From Lindgomyces ingoldianus (taxonomy: Eukaryota > Ascomycota > Dothideomycetes > Pleosporales > Lindgomycetaceae): 64,000 bases of DNA. The DNA lies in the NCBI RefSeq assembly GCF_010093535.1, contig NW_022985175.1, forward strand, positions 248,001 through 312,000. Direction: 5' to 3'. The position numbers and the translations under genes are program-made. Every line of letters starts with the position of its first letter. The stretch's first letter is position 1. Below the pieces are notes generated by a model, which did no database searches, was not told the origin of the DNA, and saw only the letters and a list, made by a program, of their open reading frames with translations. Shown piece after piece: positions 12,701 to 22,983 of the stretch.

Positions 12701-15260
12701 CTTGGAGAAATTGCATCGAAAGTCAAGCGATATGACGACTCTGACAACGAAGATGCAGGTGATGGTGTCACAACTGGCCCCTCACACCCAAGCCTCGAAT
12801 CGGACTCACCTAAGACTCCTGCGGATGCAGATGGCAAAGTCGATGCACCAAAGCCTCAAGCTGCAAACATTCCTCCACCCCCTCCTCCTCCACCCGGTAT
12901 GCTTGGATTTCCAGGCGCCCCTGGTATTCCTCCACCGCCGCCCATGCCCGGCACTAATGTTAATATTCCACCCCCCCCGCCTCCTCCCCCTGGTATGCTT
13001 GGATTCCCTGGTGCTCCTGGTATCCCTCCACCACCTCCTATGCCTGGCCAGGTCGATGGACCTGGCATGCCTCCACCTCCACCTCCACCAATGCCGGGAG
13101 CAAAGCGTCCTGGATTCATGCCGAAGGCCAACTTTAATGCTCCGGTCTCGATCAATATTCCTGGGGTCCGACCTTCGAAGAAACTCAAGGCTCTCCATTG
13201 GGATAAGGTCGACTCGCCACAGACGACAGTTTGGGCTGTGCACGCGCCCACATCGGAGGAGAAGGAAGAGAAGTACCGCGAACTGTCCAAGAAAGGTGTA
13301 TTGGAAGAAGTCGAGAAGCTCTTCTTGGCAAAGGAGATCAAAGCCATTGGCAAGAAGTCGTCTAAGAAGGACGAAAAGAAACAAGTCATCTCTCGAGACC
13401 TCATGCACAATTTCCAGATCAGCATGGCCAAGTATTCTTCGTTCTCTGTTGAGGAGGTAGTGAGAATGATTATCCATTGCGATAGCAAGCTTTTGGATGA
13501 TCAAGTTGTGATGGAGTTCCTGCAGAAGGCTGATTTCTGTGACATCCCGGACAATACGGCTAAACTTATGGCTCCATACTCCAAAGACTGGACAGGTCCG
13601 AATGCTACTGAGAGCAAACGCGAACTGGATCCTAACGAACTCACCAGAGAGGATCAAATCTACCTCTTCACCGCCTATGAGCTTCACCACTACTGGAAGA
13701 GCAGGATGAGGGCGCTTGCACTTACCCGCACCTATCTTGCTGACTACGATGAGATATCTACCAAGCTACTTGAGATCTCGCGTGTATCAGATAGTTTAAG
13801 AAGCTCGTCTAGCTTAATCAGTGTGCTTGGTCTGATCCTCGATATCGGCAACTTCATGAACGACGCTAATAAGCAGGCGAATGGTTTCAAGCTATCCACG
13901 CTTTCTCGCCTCGGCATGCTAAAAGACGACAAGAACCAATCTACGTTCGCCGACCTCGTCGAACGTATCGTCCGAAACCAATATCCAGGGTGGCAAGACT
14001 TTACCGAGGAAATTGGCGGCGTCATCACGGCCCAGAAAATCAATGTTGACCAGCTGCAAACAGACGCCAAGAAGTACATTGACAATATCAAGAACATCCA
14101 AATGTCGCTTGACGCGGGTAATCTGTCGGATCCCACAAAATTCCATCCCGAAGATAAGGTGGCCATTGCCGTGCAGAGACACATGAAAGAAGCCAGACGC
14201 AAGGCAGAGCAGCTGCAGGTTTTCTTGGAGGATATGCAGAAGATGTATGATGATATTATGGCGTTTTATGGAGAGGATCCGCAGGATGATAGTGCGAGGA
14301 GGGATTTCTTTGCGAAGCTAGCAAATTTCGTGCTTGAGTGGAAGGTTAGTGCTTGCCCCTCTTCCCACTTCCCAACTTTTCCCTATCCCCAATATCACAA
14401 CAATGATCCTTTGGCCATGCAGCAGCAATACTAATAAGAGTCGTGTGTAGAAATCCAAAGAAAAGAACACAGTACTCGAAGACACGCACCGCCGCAACGA
14501 GCAATCCATGCGCCGCAAAGCAAACGCCCTAACCCCATTATCCACAGCCACACTCTCCGACTCAGACTCGGCCCCCAAATCTCCGGCTCCTACGGGCGCC
14601 ATGGACGACCTCCTCCAGAAACTGCGAGCCGCGAAGCCAGAAGCAAGAGATCAGCGTGATCGTCGTCGTCGCGCGAGACTAAAAGATCGTCACCAAGTTC
14701 GCGTTGCAAGTGGCCAGAAGATACCGGAATTAGACGTCAATATGGAAGATGGGGAGGGTGGTGAGGGAGGCGCGGGTGTAGGTACAGGTGCTGGGGCAGG
14801 GACAGGGAAAGAAGGTATGCTGAGTCCGATGTCTGAAAAGGGATTTGAATCAGAGGGCTCGAATGCTATTACCAGTCCTATAGATACGACGCCCGACGTT
14901 GCGGATCGCGCGGCTGCGATGCTAGAAGGCCTACAAACAAACAAAGACGGCTCCTCTGGCTCGTTATCCGTGCGTAGAAGACGAGAGTCCGCGGATTCGG
15001 AGCGCGAAAGACGGAGACGTAGACGTGCGGCGCAGAGTTCTGCGAAGAGCGAGGATGGCGGATTAATGAGTCCGCCTCCTATATTAGAGGAGGGGGAGGA
15101 GGATGGCGAGGGTGAGAGGAGGAGACTGAGTATTGTTAGTGGGGATGGGACGGACGGGACGGGGACGGGCGGTATGAGTACACCGATTACAGTTGTTAGT
15201 CCCCCGAGTCCGGAACAGGAGAGGAGAAGGTTGCCTACGCCACCACCAGAGGTGATGTAG
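9791..15260 (+). CDS. sepA: Formin (SepA/Bni1-type), actin nucleator for polarity and septation
   Basis: Formins nucleate and processively elongate unbranched actin at hyphal tips and septa, under Rho-GTPase control. Two exons (9791-14344 and 14451-15260) join in frame to give 1787 aa; the 106-nt intron starts GTTAGT, has a CTAAT branch site and ends TGTGTAG. Domains in order are: a Ser/Pro-rich disordered N-terminus; a GBD/FH3 regulatory region starting near residue 277 (DHVIEQEFMNLMVKRGWKSL); a coiled coil near residues 720-870; an FH1 proline-rich domain near residues 1024-1106; an FH2 domain from about 1125 (RPSKKLKALHWDKVD) with the core GNFMNDANKQANGFKL near 1352; and a C-terminal DAD-like autoinhibitory segment near residue 1569 (MDDLLQKLR followed by RRRRAR). 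The FH1 contains a tandem duplication of about 32 aa. Length and layout match Aspergillus SepA. The tail after DAD is low complexity. Confidence 0.96.
12868..13050 (+). repeat. Tandem 96-bp coding repeat in the FH1 domain of the formin
   Basis: Two copies of a unit of about 32 residues (a run of eight prolines, then GMLGFPGAPG, IPPPPPMPG) lie back to back. The protein copies are nearly identical, while many third codon positions differ between the DNA copies, so the duplication is old and the peptide is under selection. Confidence 0.85.
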
Positions 15261-17152
15261 GGGTCGGGGTGGGCGTAATATGTTTTACTTGTTGGTATGG
15301 GTTGGGTAGGCGGGTGGATGGGGGAGTTGAGGACGGGGTTTGTACAGTACGCTTGTTGGGAAGACTTTGGACTTTGGTTGGGTGCGCGTCTAAGCCGCGA
15401 ACGAACGAACGCTATTTGGAGATTTAGGATATGCATTGTTTTTTTTTTTTGGCTCTCTCTTCACTTTCTGTTCCCCTCTCTTTGCAAGCTGCCTTTCTAT
15501 TCTAGCGTTGTTGGTTGCTTTGCATGGCTGGCTGGCTTGGCATTGGGAAACGGCGCTGGTATCACTGATTCCTAGTCCTGGTCCTCGTGCGGGTGCGGGT
15601 TCTATGTGACCATTGTAAAGCTGTGGCCTTTTTACTACGAGTGAGAATGTACTGGTCAAAGTTTGAATATCAGGAACGTAGTGCAGGCATATCTAATGAA
15701 TGTGAATATCGATAGATTGTCTAACGCTCCAATGCTCCTTTGAAGCTTTTTGATTTAATACTGGCGGTCGTGCTACGGTGCTGAAGATTCTACAATCAAG
15801 TAGCCTACGGATTAGTATGCCGGAATGCGGGGATGAAGAAATATATATGGAAGACTTATGTGGAGAGCAAAGAGCGGCAGGTCAACGTGCACGCGCAGCT
15901 ACGCTGTTCTAGCTACGGAGAAAGGAGACATTGCATACACATGTGATATCTCGAGGTGCCACTACCTCCGTGTGAGAGAATTCGTGAAGTTGTGTGAGCA
16001 ATTGTTATACGACAAGAAGTGTTGTGTCCTTGGCACAATCGTAGAGCGATCTTGGGTGTAGAACCTGGGGCTATGTTTCTGGACCGGGTACAGCTATGAT
16101 ACACCACAATGCGATGAAGGAAGACAGTGCGTGGATTCGCCGGAACAACACATCTTCTACTCTCCAACGCTCTTGTGTATTAAATTCCTGCTCTGTACCT
16201 AATCAACTATTCCCTTTTAAATTTATGTTATAATATATTTATTGCAGCCACAATTACGAAGAGGCCAATGTCGCGTCGCGTCATGCTTGCTGGTGCTTGC
16301 CGGACCAACCCGACTCAATGAAGAGGTGTCAATTCTCGATGAGGTTGGTGATTTCTACATCTATAACGGTTCATCTTACGCACCGCGGTATAGTTGTTAG
16401 CAGAAGTAGATTAAGGGGTGAGTGATCTTACACGGTTGTCCCATTTCTTGTGCCTCAAGGTACGACAATTTGTATTGTTCGACACTCATGTCGACTTGGC
16501 TAGCGAATGGAATTTACGCGGAGCTTTTGAAAGGCCAGATGGCAGATAGTAATTTCATTAGTATTGATAAAACGTCACTGAAATGAGAACCGATAGTTGG
16601 TGAGAAAACGTGAGGTTGTATCGTCAATCTGAGTACGCCGGTTTGGGCTGCTGAATTCGGCAGGCTTGATCACTATTTTACAACGCATGCTCTCGTTAGC
16701 TTAGCGGATCATCGTTGGCCCGAAAGAAAATAACCATCCTCTCTAAAACTGCCGGTAAGGCGCTGCAAGTATTCGGCGGCACGGGTCATAAAGCCCAGTG
16801 CCGGGTAGAGCGATGCCAATGCGAGGTCCTCGTCATCGATCCGCAGGCTTATTTTCAGTACCTGGGGTAGAGGAACCAGGTATAGCCAACCCGCAATCTG
16901 ATTTGTTCGTGAAAGGGGCTATGTTGGTTTCCTTAGGCTTTACTACTGGCACGTAAGGCGGAGGCACTACCGGCTAGGTTCATACGCGATCTGATTGGTT
17001 CGCTGAAAGGGGCCATGCTGATTTCCAAGTTTGTGCCTTGGATGCCTTGTACGACCTTCCCTAATAATATGAAGTCAGTTTCCCGCAGATTTATATCCCT
17101 AGATTGTCAATCCTTTCTTCCGACATATTTTGTGTATTTTCAAGTGGGAATC
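15261..17152. other. Intergenic region, no recognised gene
   Basis: I see no conserved coding sequence. A T10 tract lies near 15440. A pair of similar segments of about 40 bp at 16894-16932 and 16987-17026 lies immediately before the next gene. Confidence 0.45.
16894..17026. repeat. Direct repeat of about 40 bp (two copies, period about 94 bp)
   Basis: The copies at 16894-16932 and 16987-17026 share the core ATCTGATTNGTTCG-TGAAAGGGGC followed by ATG-T-TTTCC, with a few substitutions. They lie 130-260 bp upstream of the ATG at 17153 and could be promoter elements or an old local duplication. Confidence 0.7.
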
Positions 17153-19600
17153 ATGTCTGATGCCGTCAACACTGTGACTCCTAGGGTTATCGACGATGCA
17201 CACAGCGAGCAGCAAGTCGTAACCCCCGATAGGCCCGTTTCAAGTATCGGGCAGGAATATCACCAGCCGCAATCAAATATTAGCAGCGAGTGTACGCAGT
17301 CAACAGGAACCCTAGCCGAAGATCAAGGAGAACGGCTGCTATCACATGATCACGATCGAGATAGCATTAAAGCTAAGCCCGAGCCTGAGAAGCAAACGTA
17401 CACGAAGCTACATCGTTCCGTCTATATAGTAATTGTTGTTATACTCTATGCAGCAGTTTCACTATTTGCCTGGGTGGTTACGTGTATACTCGTATATCAC
17501 CCCATGACGCTACAACATTACGACATCTGGCTTGGTCAAGACGGAATGGGACAAGGCGAAGATTACAATGAGCGTTGGGGGCATACAGCATCAGACCTAT
17601 ACCAAAAGAGTGAAAAATGGTTTCAGACGGCGCGAGTACTCCAGTCTATCGTGAACATCCTGACGATTCCTGTGGCGTCTGCCGTCTGTGGGAGCGCCGC
17701 TGTAGTCTACGCGCAGAGGGGAAAATACTCGAAGGATCTATCGCTCGGGCAGTTGGTACTGCTGGCAGATAAAACTTGGTCAGACCCTTTGACGATACTT
17801 GATCTTTTGTTTGGGAAACTGGCTTGGAAATCAAGTGGGCCAGGAATAAACCGTTCGAAACGTAGCTATTCCAGTGCTCTCGTGGTATTCGCCATACTGC
17901 TACATCTACTTGGTAGTATAATAGCACCCTTGCAGCAGGTACTCCTTGGAACCAAGACATTACACGTCCCGACAGGCCCGCAGATGGTTATAATGCTTAC
18001 GGATTTGCCCAGTCACTTGGACTCAGCAGTTGATGGGGGTGCTGAAGTGATTCTTCCAGATTCGAATGACGTTGTGCTGAGGACACGGGCGGCCATGGAG
18101 ACAGCCATAAACACTCAAACACAAGCACAAATGTGGCCGGGGGCAAATTTCAACTGTATTACTGACGAACCTCTGGATCTAGATACACGATACATTTGTG
18201 GAAGAGGCACAATGTTTGGGAACATGTCCAAACTACCCGACCCGTTCCTGGCTGAGCTGCCTAGTACTATCCATACTGGTCTTATCCGACAGTTTATCCC
18301 GCGTATCAACTCGACGGCCACATACGAGAAGATAACGGAAGCCGAGTTTCCACGAGGCTGTGAGAATATTTTTGGAGCTTTCTATGTCGACTACAAGAAC
18401 ACAACAATTTCAGCTGGGGAGAACACGACGTGGGGGTTGCAAGCCTGCATGCCTAATAACAATACACACTCACCTTGGAAGTTCAACCGGGACCGACAGG
18501 ACTTTACGGAGCAGTTGTATCTCAATATCACTCTCGCTGGGTTCCCTTATAACAGAGTTATTTATACACCCACGGCTTCATATGCCAAGATAACGCTACA
18601 CACCACGGCTGGATATTTCGAACTGCCCAATTACATGAACCAGGGGGTTGCAGGGCCGCTTCTGGATAAAGACCCATTCATGAGTGGAGCCTGTGACCAT
18701 GACTGCGTTAATGGAACAAGCCAAGCCGTATCTAAATTCTATCCGAAAGGCTACGTCCCTTCAAAACGCGAGGAGACGAATAACTCGTACGACCCAATAA
18801 AACTAGAGCGCATCGCGAATAAAGGGCCCCTCCTTACAACGGCAATGGCTCTGTTTGGGCGCGGCTCCTTCCCACAAACTCGGCTAGCCAACACAAAAGC
18901 CTACATCGAAATGTCCGACCCCTATCCAACAGGCACCCCTCAGATGGCCAACGACGCGAACAAGGCATGCGGCTACCTTCTGCCCCTGGCAGCCCTGCTT
19001 CGCGAAACGGGCTTTAACGGCCATCCAGACCCGGGAGATCCAGCGAAAAGCCCCTGTATCTTCAACTACGAAGCTGACGGTGGCGCGGGCGTGCGCTACG
19101 AAGTCGGCCGCTGGCTGAGACTGTTTACAAACTATACCGAGCCGGGGCGCATATCGAACGCTTTCACTGCGGCGGCTTTCCTTGCGAATCAGAATTGGTT
19201 GCTGAGCCAGGCATCTGGCGGTGATCCCCTGTCGGTATATTATGACGAAGGCACGGAAATCCAAGCTCCGGCAATTTCAACAGCTGGCATCATCGTCGTG
19301 TCGGTGTTGTTAGGCTTGTATCTGGTGGCGTTGTTCGCCTTGGCTGTGTATGCCGCCTGGACGCCGCGTTGGACTAGAACACTTGACTCATTTGCTATGA
19401 TGCGTGTCGGTGCTGCATATGGAGAGCATTTCCCGCTAAATGTAGGGTCTGGGATACATGACGTGGAGGAAGCGCACCGACTTCCTGGTACGGTGGGCGC
19501 CGCTGGTGGCGAAGGGGGAAGTGTGCAGCAGCTTGAAATGGGTGCTCACGGCAGGATAGGACCAGGGATATATTTGAAGTATAGATCACGGGGAAAATAG
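17153..19600 (+). CDS. Large fungal multi-pass membrane protein with glycosylated ectodomain, function unknown
   Basis: This single-exon gene gives 815 aa from ATG 17153 (MSDAVNTVTP). An in-frame ATG at 17015 would add 46 residues but lies inside an upstream repeat, so I prefer 17153. A polar N-terminus of about 85 aa precedes hydrophobic helices: SVYIVIVVILYAAVSLFAWV (near residue 90), SIVNILTIPVASAVCGSAAV (near 165), SALVVFAILLHLLGSIIAPL (near 240), and a last one, GIIVVSVLLGLYLVALFALA, near residue 715. Between the third and fourth helices lies a region of about 450 residues with many N-x-S/T sequons and several Cys, which should be extracytoplasmic. A cytosolic tail of about 85 aa follows. 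The architecture is common among uncharacterised pezizomycete membrane proteins; I do not know a function and see no enzyme motif. Confidence 0.85.
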   Translation: MSDAVNTVTPRVIDDAHSEQQVVTPDRPVSSIGQEYHQPQSNISSECTQSTGTLAEDQGERLLSHDHDRDSIKAKPEPEKQTYTKLHRSVYIVIVVILYAAVSLFAWVVTCILVYHPMTLQHYDIWLGQDGMGQGEDYNERWGHTASDLYQKSEKWFQTARVLQSIVNILTIPVASAVCGSAAVVYAQRGKYSKDLSLGQLVLLADKTWSDPLTILDLLFGKLAWKSSGPGINRSKRSYSSALVVFAILLHLLGSIIAPLQQVLLGTKTLHVPTGPQMVIMLTDLPSHLDSAVDGGAEVILPDSNDVVLRTRAAMETAINTQTQAQMWPGANFNCITDEPLDLDTRYICGRGTMFGNMSKLPDPFLAELPSTIHTGLIRQFIPRINSTATYEKITEAEFPRGCENIFGAFYVDYKNTTISAGENTTWGLQACMPNNNTHSPWKFNRDRQDFTEQLYLNITLAGFPYNRVIYTPTASYAKITLHTTAGYFELPNYMNQGVAGPLLDKDPFMSGACDHDCVNGTSQAVSKFYPKGYVPSKREETNNSYDPIKLERIANKGPLLTTAMALFGRGSFPQTRLANTKAYIEMSDPYPTGTPQMANDANKACGYLLPLAALLRETGFNGHPDPGDPAKSPCIFNYEADGGAGVRYEVGRWLRLFTNYTEPGRISNAFTAAAFLANQNWLLSQASGGDPLSVYYDEGTEIQAPAISTAGIIVVSVLLGLYLVALFALAVYAAWTPRWTRTLDSFAMMRVGAAYGEHFPLNVGSGIHDVEEAHRLPGTVGAAGGEGGSVQQLEMGAHGRIGPGIYLKYRSRGK

Positions 19601-21179
19601 GCGGGGGAGACTAGCGTTTTATAAAGACTGGGCGAAGGACCTATTTCGTTAATCATTTGGATCTGGAGACGAGAGTCATATAGACGTTGAAAGCCGCAGC
19701 TAGTCTGCGAATAGAAACAGATAATCTTACGCCATCCTTATTTTAAACCGCTTCTAACACTATGCTTCTGCTCGAAATTTTCTCACATTCATCTCATATA
19801 TCAATCCCTCCAACCAGGGCCGTGCTTATTCTTCAAGGAACTCACCTCCTCCAACCACCCACCCTTATTGACCCTGAAACGCTCCATACGCTTTTCGACG
19901 TTTATCAAATGCCAAAGACACAACTTCATGATTGCCGAATCTCCCCTTTCATATCGCCCTCTTCGGCTACTCCGCCCGTGATGCTGGGACGCCCCCTCAT
20001 CGTAGGGGCCCTCACGTCGGCGCCGCGGCGATGCAACGCAAGCATAGAAACCGCAACTCTTATCATAATATAGAACATCGCTAGCATAAATATCAAAGTA
20101 CCTGCGTCATCGCCTACGGTGTCTGGGGGCAGAAAGCCTGGAACTTCTCCAACGATAGTGGGTGCGAGTGTTGTTGGCACCATGATGTATATTGGGCGTA
20201 TGGTCGGCTGGTGAGACGGAGGATAATAAAATCGTGCTTTCGCAAGAAAGTTATAGCAGGGAAATGAAGAGATATGTAATGGTAATTGAACGAATTGTTG
20301 CGACTAAACTCGTGACGAAAAGTGGAAAATATTCACAAATTGTCGACCTACACAATGTTGTACGAATCCTTTCTCATGGATTGACACGCTTCTAAGGCTA
20401 ACTTAGGATCATGCTTGTGTACGATACGCGAAGTTGTCTCAGGACATGCAAATTAGAGCACTGGTGACACCGAGATTAAAAAACGCCGTAATAGGCGTTA
20501 GAAATTTACCACCATTTCTAGAAGGTACGAAGACTAGTGGATTTAGGGGTGGAAGCGTCGGCACGCTCCTTTCTGTTGTACGTCTTTAAACTTACGGTCC
20601 AATTTGAGTAGTTATCTATGCGTAAACCTAGATTGAACATGTGAAAAACCCGACTTTTAAGGCACTTAGATGTCGAGAGGAAGACATGATCTGTATGTCG
20701 AATGAGTCCTGGCAGTACATGGACTGTTTACTCCACTAGCGATGTCAACATGTTAGGATGTCGGAGAAACGAGAGCTGAGTTCAATATACCAAAGCAATG
20801 AAGTGAGAGAAGGTGATAGAAACGGATCAACGCCATGTCATGAGGGGTATAATCGCCCTAGAGCAGCCCTCACATCCACCGTAGTCCACCGGTCCAAATT
20901 CAAGGTATCCTCCCGAACTGAAAAATCCGCAACAACAGATCAAGCTCTCCCCTCAAGTCAGTTCGCCGCCCACCGCAAGACTCCGCAGTCCCGAGTACCC
21001 CGCCGTCCCGTCCAATGCTCTGTCACATCATTTAGTAACATCTTCATCGGCATCACAGGACCCTCATTCTCTCTCCCTTCAGCTCTGGCCTTCTGGTTCC
21101 CTCTTAGATTGTGGCCTAGATCTCCCACATACTTGTATTAAGTTCTTGTCGCTCATTGGATGCGCTCTTCTTCTGTTAG
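19601..21179. other. Intergenic region with one possible small gene
   Basis: Apart from the small frame at 19926-20183 (-), I see no supported gene. The sequence from 20200 to 20750 has no long open frame on either strand. Confidence 0.4.
19926..20183 (-). CDS. Possible 85-aa single-pass membrane protein, unknown
   Basis: An ATG at 20183 opens an uninterrupted 85-codon frame. It encodes a proline-rich start (PGFLPPDTVGDD), one hydrophobic helix (GTLIFMLAMFYIMIRVAVSML) and a short basic tail (HRRGADVRAPTMRGR). The composition looks like a real small membrane protein rather than a chance frame, but I recognise no family and no intron is needed. It lies tail to tail with the upstream large membrane-protein gene, about 325 bp away. 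Confidence 0.35.
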   Translation of the reverse strand: MVPTTLAPTIVGEVPGFLPPDTVGDDAGTLIFMLAMFYIMIRVAVSMLALHRRGADVRAPTMRGRPSITGGVAEEGDMKGEIRQS

Positions 21180-22983
21180 AACTCGTATAGGACGTCGTCA
21201 GTGTCGCTGTTGCTGCACGTTCAGGTACTCTTCACGCAGGTGCGAGCTTCGCGTTTGTATTGCTTGTCCTTCGAATGGAGCAAATTCAGCGAACCATTGG
21301 CGTCTTGGAGCTCTAAGATGCGCTTTTCAAAGTTGTCACGGTACGCAAGAAAGTGGTTGATGTTGCGCTTTGCTGTCCGAGCATGGTCGCCGTCTTTCGC
21401 GCCGTTCTTCTGCTCGACAAAGCGTTGAAGGCGTTGGTCGAGGACCTTATTGATGATGGTGCGAGTTGTGTCGACGACTGTGAGACCCTTTACAGCAAAG
21501 CCTTTGAGACCCATAGATTCAGTTGGTCCTCTCTCAAGTTTCACCTTCTTTTTTGGTGGCTCATGGTCAGACGTTTTCTTCCGTGACTTCTCATTTAAGC
21601 GTTCGTGGAAAGCCTTTGCGGGTTTTGGTCTTTGTCTGTGTGCTGGTCGAGGTACGAGCTTATCCTCTTCGTCGTCTTGTTCCATCGCCTCGTCCACAAT
21701 GGATTCTGGCCTTTGCATGAATATGGGGACAGCATGTAGTTGTCTAGTATTGGCCTTCAGCGGCTCCCGTTTCGTTCGATCAACCTCAGGTGACAATTCG
21801 TTGACCTCAACTTCCTCTATTGGCTCGATTTATTCGCTCGGTACCCGCTCGCGCTTCTGGCGAGGCTTCCTCACTTGCGGCGTCCCATGGACGGGTTCCT
21901 CGCCGTCTTCGACAACTGGTCAGGCTCTAAGGCGTTTAGCAGATTTGGGAGCCTTATTTGCCCGTGTAACGTTTCTAGGATCTGAATGGTTTGGTTAACT
22001 TCATCGCGCGGAGGAAGGGTGCCGAAGGAGTCGCCAGCACCGTGGGAACAGCTCATCCGTGGCGTTCAGATCAATCTGTTCCTCTCGAGGGGTCTGTTGG
22101 GTTTTCGATAAGGAGCCTAGAGTCGCTCTTGACGCAGGTTGAGGTGGGCCAAGCTCGTCCTCGCTCTCCTCTTCCGCATTAATAAGTTTGTTGGGCCCAT
22201 TGAGATGAGGCTTGGAAGCGGTGCTGTGATCTTGTGATCCAGTCAGCCGAGTAGCCACAGGCGTCTCGAGGGGCAGCACCGTTGGGCTCGATACGCTCCC
22301 CGTCCTTGGAGGCTCCTGCTCAACAACAAAGGATGCCACTGCTGCTCGATCTGTCGTCGGAGCGATTGGCGCAGCATCGACAATGCTTGTATTTGAACCG
22401 CGATTGCGAATCGCTTTTGGTAGAGGCGTCTCCAATGATGCTTCAACAACTCGTGCGGTGCCTTTTCCGATATGACTTGCTACGCTGTTGTCCAACATGG
22501 ACAGCTCATCTGGTGCTTCGTCCGCCTCTTCAAGCACCAGGGATTGGTGAGCTGGTACTCTCCTGGTCTTCTCAATCGATCGCACCTCTTGCCCATAGTT
22601 CTCTAGACTAAGCTGATCCGCCTCTCCATCATCGGTTCCAGCATCCTGCGCGTGCCTCGATCCTCGCTTTCGCTTACCCAACTGTGGTGTAGCATATTCC
22701 TGGACCGTACCCAGCTTTGCACCTCCACTCCGCTTCACAGATGCGCTTCGATATCGCTTGGCCAGCCCATTGAGGAGCTTCGATGCGGTTTCCGGAGTCT
22801 TGCGCCACGACTGTGGGGGGGAGGACTGTTTGGAAGAGGATGGCTGGGGCGTGCGCCGTGACGAGCGCTGAAGAAGCAACGGCGCGGCTGCTCCGGGGCT
22901 CCGGAAGCTGAATCCGAAGTTTGCCTGGACCGATGTGGTGCTGGTGTTGTGAGCTCATGGCTGGCGGGATGTTTGCCGGCCAA
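21180..22983 (-). pseudogene. Decayed nuclear-protein gene, possibly Ame1/CENP-U-like inner kinetochore subunit
   Basis: The strand carries coherent coding sequence broken by several lesions. A plausible start, MAGKHPASHELTTPAP, at 22983 is out of frame with the next segment (LLLQRSSRRTPQPSSSK, from 22879), implying one frameshift. That segment runs to a TGA at 22001-22003. The same frame then crosses TGA, TAA, TGA and TAA codons between 22003 and 21830 while remaining coding-like (KAPKSAKRLRA, EPVHGTPQVRKPRQKRERV, IEPIEEVEVNEL), then continues open to 21221. A further frameshift near 21237 separates KQYKREAR from LREEYLNVQQQR. The protein is disordered and basic, with a nuclear-localisation-like PPKKKVKLER, and ends in a helical region (VVDTTRTIINKVLDQRLQRF, YRDNFEKRILELQDANGSL) that resembles the fungal CENP-U/Ame1 coiled coil. 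I infer the family from pattern only. The lesions could also be assembly errors. Confidence 0.5.

Noticed and set aside
12806..13690. Gly/Arg-rich open frames opposite the formin FH1/FH2 region
   Set aside because: They are the reverse complement of proline codons and conserved formin sequence.
14690..15436. 248-codon minus-strand frame
   Set aside because: It lies opposite the formin C-terminal exon; the repetitive P/S text mirrors low-complexity formin codons.
17015..17152. Upstream in-frame ATG of the 815-aa membrane protein
   Set aside because: The extra 46 residues lie partly in a noncoding-like direct repeat and do not form a signal peptide; the ATG at 17153 gives a typical polar start.
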